From Dromaius novaehollandiae (lineage: Eukaryota > Chordata > Aves > Casuariiformes > Dromaiidae), in the NCBI RefSeq assembly GCF_036370855.1, contig NC_088098.1:39187981-39251980 (forward strand): 64,000 nucleotides of DNA, in the 5' to 3' direction. This document shows, one piece after another, positions 38,401 through 50,100 of the stretch. Position 1 is the stretch's first letter. Each line of letters starts with the position of its first letter. The translations under genes were made by a program, and so were the position numbers. The notes under the pieces were generated by a model. It did not search any database. It was not told the origin of the DNA and worked only from the letters and a program-made list of their open reading frames with translations.

Positions 38401-41057
38401 TCCTGGCACACTTCTATAACATCCACTAATCACCTACAGCCAGAATCTACAAGCACTCGGCACTCAGTTCTTCCGGAGAGGTGCTCAGCAGGGAACTGTG
38501 AAAGGACCTGTAATTGCTTTATCATTGTTAAGAGCTATCCATTAGATTGTTACAGTAAATTCCACTGTATTAGAGACCATAAAATAAAGCAAGCTTTTCT
38601 GTCAAAAGAATCCTTCTTTATCTATGCCAAATTTTAACTGAAGAAAAGGCACTATAGCTGCAGTTAGTGGAGAACAGAAACATTTATTGAAAAACAAACT
38701 GGATTCAAGGCCCAGAGGCATCTCATCTAACTTAAAGTACTTGATTGAGGGGTCCAAATTAGAAACCTTATCATCCAGGAAATACAGGCACCTCCCAAAG
38801 CTAATTCACAGATTTAATTAGGCTGATTCACCCAGTTAACAGTCTTAAGTTGGTGGCCTCACATTTGTGCTGATCCAGTGGGATACAGTAGAACATGCTA
38901 CCTTGGCAGTTACCTTGCTTCTCTTGATGTGAGCTGTTAGACTCAGAAATGACCTTCCTTTTGGTCCCTTCACACAGCTGTGCACCATTAAATGAAGTGT
39001 GACATGTGAATCTTTGCTTTCCATGGATCTGATATGGGGCACAAGCTTCTCTCTGCATCTCTTGTAGATGATCAGATGTTGGGCTATGCCCTCTTGGCTC
39101 ATCTGAAGGTATATAATTTTGCACAAGTCATTCAGGGAACATAGCTCACCTTTTAGGCTTCTTCCATGTTACTGAACTTGGACATAAGAGAAGCGGTAAC
39201 CTCTAACCTCCCAAACCCCACAACACTTAAGTATGCCCAAGCTCCATAAGCAGGAAAAGACAAGATAAAGGCTTCCCTCCTTTCCATTCTGTGGCAGTCC
39301 CAGACAGCATCTGCTCTGTAGTGTGAGCACCCAGAAGGAAAGGTGGACAAAGATGACATTAACAATATCCTTTACTTTTATCTGGTCCTAGGACTGGCCC
39401 ACCCCAGTTAGAAAATACAGAGCAAAAGGGCTCTCCTATGCACTGGCTTCTAGGCAAGAATCAGCAGCTTACAAAGATGCTCTGACCAACTTCCTTTTTC
39501 TTTACAGATAAGCCTTCTGTATTAGGGGACATGTGCAAGAAGCAGCCCTGTTTTACCTTGTTACTTCCCCTTAAAGAGCAAACCATTCACTGTCCAGTCA
39601 GGGGGGAATTACTGGGATTTTGCAGCCCAGAAGAGCTAATATATGGATTTAAACTTGGAGATGTAGGCATGATATTCCATTATTTTACATTTTATAGAGT
39701 TATATAAGCCAGTGTAAAAATACCAACAAGGCACAGTATCCCTCAATAGCTCCAGTCTTTGAGTGTATAGTCTAATAAGGGCAAATTCTGAGCTGGCAAG
39801 CAGTTAATAATCACAGGGAATGGGTACTGCAAACAGTGAATGCCGATTCATTCTTTACACATGGAAAACCACCCTTTAAAATTTGGAAGGGAGTGTCAAA
39901 ACAAAAGGAAAAGCGCTCTGCTATGCAAGTTACCCGTCTTTCCTCGGAATTCCACAGGCCCAATCCACTTGAAGGCTGGCTTGCGCCCCCGTTCCTCTGT
40001 GACGTGAACCTTCTTTATCAAGCCTAGGCTGGTGAGAACATTGGCAATATCATACAGCCTTCGTACCTTTGCTAACAAAAAAGGACAGAAATAGTCAAGA
40101 CAGTCACGTTTACAATGCATACAATACATACTTACAAGATAATTTTATTCCAGAATATGGCTGTAGATTTCATAGATGAAGGAAATAAAATCAAGTTGGG
40201 ACATGGACTCTTCTCATGGACTACCTCCTATGTATCCTGCCATGCTACCTCCTACTCCCAAGCTGCTTGTCACTGCTTCCCCACTATCTGCCAGCTTAGC
40301 TGCTCAGGTTTAAGCTAACCTTCCTCATTTTGATGAAAACACATTAGGGAGGGATTACATGATCGGCTTGCCCAGAAGAGGTGGCAACCTCCCTGAGGGG
40401 CAAAGACAAGCACCTGGATGCAAGAGGCTCACAAGTTTGCACAGCTGATCACAAGAGGACATCTATGATGTTATACATGAAGCACTCTCAGAAAAATCTG
40501 ACTCTAGTGAATTACATGTTTGAACTGGATAGAATACCAACAGATTGTTCAGCTGAACTCCTCACTCCAGTATGTGGGGTAGAATTTTATGACTGAAGTG
40601 CTAATACTTTATTTTAAAATATCAGAATAATTTAGTACTGCTTAGTTTTTTCCAAGTCATTAAAGGGATCTAAATACCCAACCCCCAACAACTAAAAAAA
40701 ATCGTGCCATCCAGATGTGGAAGATTTTGGGAGTGAAAAGGAGAAGTTACAAATTTCTGCAGAAAAAAAAATGTAAGTTAAGCAGCGTATTTCAGTAAGT
40801 TTTGAAACATAATTCAGAAAGCTACAGGAAACAAGATGTTAAAGTAAGAAAACATTTAAAAATACACTGCCCTGATTTTTCTTAATTCTGAAATTAAAAC
40901 TTGAAGATATTTGTCAAACAGACCCTCTCTCACCCCAAGGTCAGTTTTCACAATCTGGCATTTCCAATTAAAATAAACCATATTTCAGCAAAAGATTCCT
41001 GACCCCCTCTAGCTGTAACCTACTGGTGTCAGTCCAAACATGCCTGTTTTGTTTTGT

Positions 41058-41100
<43 letters not shown>

Positions 41101-44100
41101 CACTGACTGATTGATTCCTCTCTCAACAGCCGTCCTTACTTTTAAATTTGCTGTGGTCCACTGTATCCTGGCTTTCTTCTATCAGTATCTTTGCTGCGAT
41201 GTCGAGAGTGACTATCTTGGTCTTGGAGACAAGGAACAGCATGACAAACTTTTGGCTCATAATCCGCAACGACTTGTCCTTTCTGCTGTTTGCAGATGCT
41301 GTGTTACAAATAATACCCAAGCCTCTTAGCATATGTCATTCAGCAAGGTCAAAAAAGTAGTAAGTAGGTTTCTCACACATAAAAGGGGCAACGTATTTCC
41401 TTGTTGGGAAGCAGAAATCTTTTGAGAGGCAGCAAATAACTGATAAAGCAGATGGAAGTCTCTCTTCAAAAGGCACTAAAAATTAAAGCTTACAGAAATG
41501 GTATTTAGGAAGTCAGACTCCAAAGCTGATTCTCTGTCATGTTACGCGGTTTTGTGCTACTGTAATTTTGTGACTCCAATGAACTTTATACTAAAACACT
41601 ATGTATTACGTGGGCCACATGTAAACAGTGGACAAATGGAAAATAGAGCCTTCTGTCAGGACAAAGCACTTACTGTCTGCTATGAGTGGGGAAAAATGAA
41701 GAATCTGTTAGGCGCAAGTTCCTGATAGTCCAGAGGATAGAGGGAAAGTCTGTTCTGAAACCTATGCTAGGGCTAGAAGGAAGAGTTCTGTCTCCTCAGC
41801 AGTTTTATTCTTTAATTTAAAAGCAAAGCAGGGGGAGAAAAATCACACAGTAAATTGGAGAGAGAGACTTGTGTCTGTGTATCACATCACACCCATTAGT
41901 CATCTTACCAGAGGTGCAATCTGGTTCTGAGAAGTCAAGCAGCAGTCTGTCTTGAGAATCTAGACTAGTTTCCTTTTTCCTTTCTCCAGATGTATAGTCC
42001 AGGTCCTGCTCCTTGTGCTGCAAGAAGGCCATCAGCTCTCCATACTGCAGCTCTCCTGCTTCCTGAAGCCTTTTCAGAGTTTGACTTAGGTTGTGCCGGC
42101 CATGCCAACAGTACTGGTTCTTGGCAACACGGCTAACCAAGTGCAATGACTCCAGGACGTTCACTATATCGTAGATCCGTCTCCGCTCAACTCCTGTTTT
42201 AAGGGGGAAGAATAAACGAGATAGAGCAGCTCATCTAGTTTTAACATGCTTTTCAGCAGGAGCTGAACAGAGAACAGGCTGTTCTCTATACATGAGTGTC
42301 ACAAGGCATCTTTCACAGTGTTCTCCCAGGCACATTACATTAGATCTAACTGAATTTACATGGAAAGAACCTGTGCATGGCTAGCCCCATGGTCTGGTGC
42401 TCTTTGTCTATATTGTTAGCTGCTAGCCCAACCATGGCTTAGGCTTAAAACGTCTAGACTATCTTTAGAAGAACTGACTGCAGTCTACTCAGCCCCACTC
42501 ACCCAGACCTACCCAGGCTGCATGACTGCAAGCTCTTTCCCAAAGGTTTCCAGAGCACATGGATCCTTCTTTTCAGAAAGCTTCAGAGCTCAGACCCATG
42601 CCTGTCCACATGCCTGTGTCATACAGAGGGCAGGAACGGGTCCAAGTTTGGCACTGACGCGGGGCAGACATAGAAGCCTACTCCTACAGAAATCAGTGGG
42701 AGCACAGTTCTCCCCTTGCATTTTCAACGGCAACGTTACTTGTTACTAGCAAGTTCCAAAGGAAGGAGTCTCAAAGGCTTCACAAGTGTAAAGCAGTGGA
42801 CAGTGAGGCCCCCTGTTCCCAAAACAATCAGAAACAAGTCCTCAGTGTCTGGCTCGGTCTGCACAAAGGCATCGACAGGAAGCCTATGGGATATGCCCAG
42901 TTAGGGTTCAGCCTGACTGGTGCAAGCAAGGTTGGGGCCTGAATGTGAACAGGCTGTTGGCTCTGATCACTGTCCCTAGTATTGTTGTTCAGTGCTGTTT
43001 GTAGCATGACGCAGCACACAATGTGCTGGTGGCAGCCATCTGCACCAGAAATGCCATAACTGCTAACAGCAGCTGAGCAGAACAAATGTTAGCAAGGGGT
43101 AAGGTTTTGAAAGACTCTTCTAGGGAAGGCAAGGCCTTGATGCATCTGTTTACCCATCTGGAAAATATGGATAATACTTACCAGTCTCAAATGGATATTA
43201 GAATAAACAATTCAAGAGTATTCCCAAGTGTACAGAGATCTTGGAGTGAAACATACCCCACAAATATAGAGCGCCACACATATCCTGGTGTCCCTCAGAC
43301 ACCAGCAGCTTAGCTCCTTCTGTGGTCTTTCCATAGCCAGGACTTCGGTGAACACAGCCTTACATATTTGTAGCAAAAGCTGCATTACAACCATTTGTTA
43401 CACAGAACAGCAACAGCAAAAGTAATTTTGTGGTCCTTGAAGGAAGTAGATGCAGGCAAGCAAGGAAGTGGAAACCAAACGGAGAAAAGCAAATACATGC
43501 TTTTCTGACAGGTAAAATCTACAGGAGTAGAGTTTTAAAACAAAATTTCTAGTCTTAAGGAAAGCAAGGCAATGCCACTCTCAACACAGAATAAAGTACT
43601 ACCGGTGTTCAGCTCCACCAGTTTGGAGGACTAGGGTCTCATGCAAACACACAGGGAGTAACTGCAACGTCTAAAAGAACAATTCCCTTAAACAGTAATT
43701 TGTTAACTATTTACTTTATCTGAATTCTCTCCCAATCTCTAATTTGCCAAGGCTGCTAACATGAGTATTTCAAGAACTTTCTTAACAGAGTCACAGGGGA
43801 CATCCCTTCTCTTCCCTTTCTTCCCAAAATAGACACACTTCATTTCTGTTACCTACTTTCTGTTAAATGCTTGAGTTCTAAATATAGATACGTCTGTGTT
43901 TATTCAGTTGAAGTCCAATTTTGTTAAATCCTCACCATCTAAGGGACGACCTCTCATCCTACTGGTGTGACCTGGCTGAGTCCCCTCTCCCAAGTTTTAT
44001 TACTTCTCTCAGATATTTAATTAACCTTTTAGCTAATGCCAAGCCTAACAGTAGACCCAGAAAATCAGCTACTTGATCCCTCCTCCATACTGTAATACAA

Positions 44101-47100
44101 CACATTTTCTCATTCCACTCTTGCACATCTCCTGCTAATCCCCCATCAAAAGACAATACTTAAGGTAAGAAAACCTTGATGCATGAGATCTTGGAAGGTA
44201 CAATGTCAGGCACATTACTGAAGTAAAAACACAACTGATCTCCTACATCCTCAGTTTGCCATCATTTCCCCAAACCTTCAGTTTTGACATAATTTATTGT
44301 TTACAAGTCCTCTCAAGTCCTCTGATGGGGGACTTGTAACTCTTAACTCCTTTAGAGTTCAGCAAATTGAAAATTCAAGAAAGCACCAGTGTTTGTAAAC
44401 AGCTGGAGAACTGACTTGTCTAGTAAAAAGTCCTATGAGAAAGCAGATTTCAAAATAGTAGCATTATCAAGCAGTAAAGACACTTATGAATATTAGGCAC
44501 TTCCAGCTCTTGTTTAATGATTAAAAGAGCATCCAGACCCAAGGAAATGCAGACCTTGAATGTAGTATGTAAGGAGGATGGTCTTTTAAAGGCCCTTCTG
44601 TAAGAGGTACCCCAGATGACCAGAGTTACCCCATTTTTGCAGATATACATACCAAGAATTGAAGCCACTTCATCCAAAGAAATAGTAGTTTTTTCTGTTG
44701 ACAATGGGTAACTTGGATAGCGAGCTAGAAACTTTTGGCACAAGAGTCCTAAGCTTTTCTGTTTTCTGCTGGGCCTCTGCTTTTCAAATTCATCAACCGC
44801 GCTGTCGTCTACCATATCATACTGTTAAAAAATAAATGTTATCCCTTTAGTGCAGAGCTTTAGAAGCAAGGCGTAGCCAAGCGAGGCATATTTCAGATGT
44901 TAGCAATATTCAAGCTCAGACTTTCCAATAAGGAAAAAAACCATGAGCGTCTTACAAGCACAGAGCACCCAGGTGACACACTTCTGCTGGCAAGCTCATT
45001 TTAATCTAGTGTCCAATACAAGAGATGTCTACAGGAAAACTCTTAATCTTCCAGCTCGTAACTTAATGGTTATGCATCAGGAAACAAAACAGGTAAGACC
45101 AAACACCCAAAACTAGCAGATGGTAAGATCCAACTTAGAAGGAATATTTCTTTTTGACACAATGAGGAGGAATACTCCCTCAAACATCTCTGGATCTAGT
45201 AAGTCAGAAGATGTACAAACCATCAAAGATTTCCTGCAAACCTCTTTCAATAAATTTCACTGCCCTTTGGAATGGCTCTAGAGCTTTAAGAAAACGGGCG
45301 TGATGCTAATTAAGAGACTATAAAAGGCACCACCAAGTCTCTGAACCTTAACCTAAGACAAGCTGTTAACTTAAGGGAACTCTGTAGGATAACCTGAATA
45401 ATGTCCTTCAACCTCTGCTAAAAACTGTTGCCAGGATTATGTAAAGAGGTATGTTTATCACATAAGACCCAGAAAATGAGAATGGCTGAGACTTTTTTGC
45501 ACTGGTAATTTGGGGGCTTTGCTTCTGTATGAAAAGGAGGAAAAAAAGAAAAAAAAAATCTTTCCTCTAGTAGAGAAAAGTTGAGTGGTAGTTGTTGAAA
45601 CCAAAGTTCCCTTACTTACAAGATCTTACCTGTCCTTTACTGACTGTGATTAAGTAACCCTGCAGCAGGCTATACCTCTGATTGGATTCTTTGAGGCTTA
45701 TATGGTATGGAAATATCAATATTCTTTAATGTTTATATGTTCTTACAATAATATTTTCATGTCTTTTGTAAGTTAACTTTCTGTGTGGAGAAAATTATCT
45801 TTAAGTTTTATTATCTAGGAAATATATGAACTCTTTATAGTAGCTACCCTGAAAATGCTACATGATCTTAGCAGGCACTTTTATTATAATTGGCTTGGAA
45901 TGTAATATAACTAACCTTTAACACCAAGTATTTTTACTTGCTTGAAGCTATATTAGGAATTATCTTTAGAGAACTGTTTGCTCCTTTACGATGATTTTAA
46001 GAGGAGAATTCTCCAGACTACAATCATTGTAAATGCTGTAAAATCTATACTTGTAGACATGACCTGTACCTATGAAATGACATCCTTCAGCAGGAGGACC
46101 CCAGAACCATCTATCTCTCACTGTAATCACTGGGGAAGGACATTCTGTGGGAAACAATTCAGTAAGGGGAAAGCAGTGGTTGGAGCAAAAGAAAGGGGGA
46201 GGGAAGAAAACTGTAATAATGCTTCATTACAGTTGAGGAATTCATCTTCTCCATTCCTAGGAAGTGGCAAGGACCTCTTAAAGTGAGAACAGGGACCAGC
46301 CTTCCACTGCTTGACTCCTGGAAGGCAAAAGTCTTGACCATGCTGCTTGATTGCTAGTTTTGGAGCTGGAAGGTGGCTGATGCTTTAACTGACTGCTTTG
46401 CCTGGCTGCTGCAGACAAAGACTGCAAAAGTACAGTGGAAAAAAATTATGCCCCACTGTAATCTACTTGGTTTTGAAAATGGTTATGCTGTGGCTAAACA
46501 TGCTACTTGCCTGTTTACAAGTGATCTGGCAGTTTTTTCTAATGTGGATGCAAAATACCTTCACAAGTACTTAGGGTGGGGAAACTAGCACAGTTAAGCT
46601 CTACTTCCTTCTCCATCCTTCCTGATAACTAATTTTCAGGATATGTCTCAAATTATTATTTTTAAGACAGCTACTTCTAGTCTTTGAAATTCCTATTGCT
46701 CTGCTAGTGCTGCATGGGCAACTGTCCTTGGAAATATGCAATTTTCCCATAGGGAGCAAAAGGCCAGCTGGAGGAAAACTGAGGCATTATTAAAATTAAA
46801 GAAGCTCATTAAAAACAGTCCTTCAGCTTGATCAGCATAATGGTACTGGAAAGTCTGAGTCCTGACTAAATATAAGGTAACTGCGTTCTGAGTCTCACCT
46901 GTAAACAATCAGACATGCCATTCTGCTCACTGTTTTCTATAGGTCTGAAGAGCTCTTTCTTCTTTTCCCTGTCCCTCATGTCAGGGCTAGCAGCACTAAC
47001 AAGCATCTTCAGGTTAGCAGTGGGGGTCCAGGGGTCAGGTTGAGGTCTGTCAGTGAGCTTAACAGGTGTAATTGGATTTCTTTCCGGGGTGCAGCCTTTC

Positions 47101-50100
47101 TGCTTTGATAGGTCAACTGGTTCATTTTTAATGGGAGTCTTCGGGGCCATCCTGGATCTATCAAATATGTTTTCCTATTAAAAAGAAAAGGTTGTTTAAA
47201 CACAACAGGAAAGAAAACAGTCCAACAATCAATTCCTTTGTTCTTATGAAGGTAATCTTAGTGACTCAAGCAATGGCACTTGTTGCTATATTTAGAACAA
47301 CTTTTCTGCCTTTGTCAGAAGCAGTAAAATATTCTATACACTAGTGTACTGGAGGCAGTGTGTATGAGATATTGCTCTGAATTACAGAAGCTGAGGTCAA
47401 GCAGTCAAACGTGTGGCCTTTCAGGCTTTTAAATTCTACCTGTTATTATAAGCCGGTACTGCCCGTAAGTATAAATCATTAAATTGGATTGAAACTGAAA
47501 TAATGCATTGGTCACATTGCACTTAGCAAGAAAATATGCTGTTCTGCTTTTAGAAAGCTCCCCAATGGAATGCTGTGCTGGGGATCCAGCTCAGACTGTC
47601 ATGAAATGTCAAACTAAAATGAACTTAACTTCATCTATAAGTGAAGTGCAGCTGCAGAGCTTGCTATCTGCTGCTTAGAACAACGGCAAAAATCTCCCTC
47701 AGAGTATGCCTTGACTACAGCTAAGAGGAAGAAGTCTGGTGATTCATCAGCTGATTTTCATCATTCTTTATTTAAAGCTCAACTCCCTCCAGTCCCTAGC
47801 TACAACCAAACTTTTCCTAATATTTGGGTCCTATAGGAAGGCCACCCTCTTTACCTCTTCCCTCTTACTGCAAGAACTCTTGCTACAGGTCAATAGCTAA
47901 CCTAAATGGACTGGTTCAAGAAAGTACCAATGGTATTCTTTAATTAGCAAAGAGATCAGGGTTTTTTAAACGTGAGATGCTACTTCACTCCATGAATTGA
48001 CTTTCTATTTGTACTAACAGGCTGAAGACTAAAGGAAGTAGAAGACAGAATGCCATGCTAGTTTTCTTTGCAAGATATTGAGAACTGTAACAGGTATCCT
48101 GGACTGGGGACAGAGCAGCACTTGCAAAATGGCCATGCAGAAAGCTGTATTGTTTCTTTTTGCCCAGGGAGAACAATGTTCAGTCTTTAGGTAGTCCAGT
48201 TATCACTTAAAACTCTCCTTAATATCCTACAAACAGGGCACTGTTGTCTTCAAACTCCAGATATTTCCCAGTGGTTTATAGCTTTAGTTCCTTGGAATCA
48301 TTGCATATGATAAAGTAAGAGATAGGAAGTGGACAGAATATCAACAGAAAGCTAGTCGAGCTTAGAACTTGCTGGAATTGAGTGAAGCCTTTGCAACCAC
48401 AGCAAAGTGCTCCTAAACTACAAACTAGGCTTGAAGTTGCTTGCTCTTCAGTCTAGCTGTGTTTTCTTGGGTGTTGGTCTCAAACTAACCAAGTCTTCTT
48501 CCTCAGACTAAGATTACTACTTAATTTATTTCAAAATGACCTGAGTTTTAAAAATCTAACATGATAACTTTGAGACTGGATACTGTATTGTATATTTTTT
48601 TTTAACACTGCAAAGAGTCAACTGTAAGAAATGCAATAGTTGCCTGAAAGAAAATGTTAAGTGACTACAGGTTTGCTAAGAACTTTGCTAAGTTAACTAA
48701 GACTTCGCTGTTTGTTTACAGCAGTTCAGCTGTAACTATCTGGTATTTGGAGTCATGTATTTAAGTATCTGTATCACCTTATTGTGTACAGTCTATCTGG
48801 AAAAAAGAAACAGGTTTATTACTAAGTGAAGGACACTTTTACTAGGAGCAGTTGTGTAGCATTCAATCTGGGAATGAAGTTGGCACATCAGAAGTACTTT
48901 GCTTTGAGCACCGATAAAGAACACTTCTGCATATATTCTCCTACAGCTTATCCAGAAGAATGTAAATGGCCATGTTTTATGATTAACAGCCAATTATAAC
49001 TTATTACACTGTGACAAATAGGGTTCAATCTACAGGCCATAATGCTTTTTGTAATATATGTTCACATAGCACTGGCACTCAATATATCCTTGCAATTTCA
49101 CATTTGGCAGTGAATCAACATTTAATCTGTAATGGAGAAAGTCTACCTTCCTGTAAAGTTCTTGTTCATTATGGTTGGTACTAATGGAATTGTAACGAGG
49201 GCAGCTAGAATAGCCAGCAGTTCTATAACCTCAAATTTTTATGTTTGTGCAAACATATCACAATGAAAAAGTAGTGCTGTTACTGTGAGAAGCACATATC
49301 TACTATCAACTTCCAAATCTTGATTTCTTCTTTAATGTCATTCAATAATGCCTATTAACTTAAATCCTTCTACCTTTTCCATCCCCTTCCCCTGCTCTTT
49401 CAGTGGCCTGCAATGCTCTATTGACTCCTTACTCATTGCACTGCAAGGGCAACTGAAAAAAATCCATGATCCATCTTGATCTAAGGGGAGATGGCTTACA
49501 AGAGGACAGGAGAGGCTGGCCCAATGAACTTAGCACGTAAATGGGAACTGAAAGAAATCTTTGAAAGAACAGGAATTGAGTCTGTCAACAGCAAATAAAG
49601 CTGTGTGATCTTGGGTGAACTCAGACCAAGCATGAACAGCTTGACTGGCAGGTCAGTCTGGTCTAGTTCAGGACCAATGCTGAGTAATGGATGCCTGAGC
49701 CTAAATATCCTCTCTCAGGGCTGGAGGGGAACAGTAAGTTTGTTGCTTCTTGTTGAGCAGCACAGGTCAGTTTATCAGCTTGGGAACACAACGGTGTTAA
49801 TGAAGCTACACTTTTCCTAGCCAGAAGGCAAGCATAGCAGGCATCTCCATGAGCCCCTGCTGATATGCTCAAAGTGCTGACGAATAACAGGACAGTACTA
49901 TCCTAAGGTGATTTAAGGCTGGGCATTAGTTTACTTTTGAATGGGAAAGCCTGTACACAACCCCCCACCTTGCCAAATGGTCGCTACTAGGACGCCTGCA
50001 ATAAACTAGTCAATTTTATGCATTACCTGAAGGCTAAAAAGGGTTTCCCTGGGTAATAATCCCAGAATGCAAGCACTCCACTTACTGTCAACTGCAAAAC

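Larger units (their letters stand above)
37416..41908 (-). other. E2F7: E2F7 introns 5-9 (between exons 5 and 10)
   Basis: The introns are 610, 1,068, 831, 607 and 806 bp long (5 to 9), interrupted by exons 6-9 listed separately. Apart from the T38 run in intron 6, I see no repeats or other genes. Confidence 0.8.
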
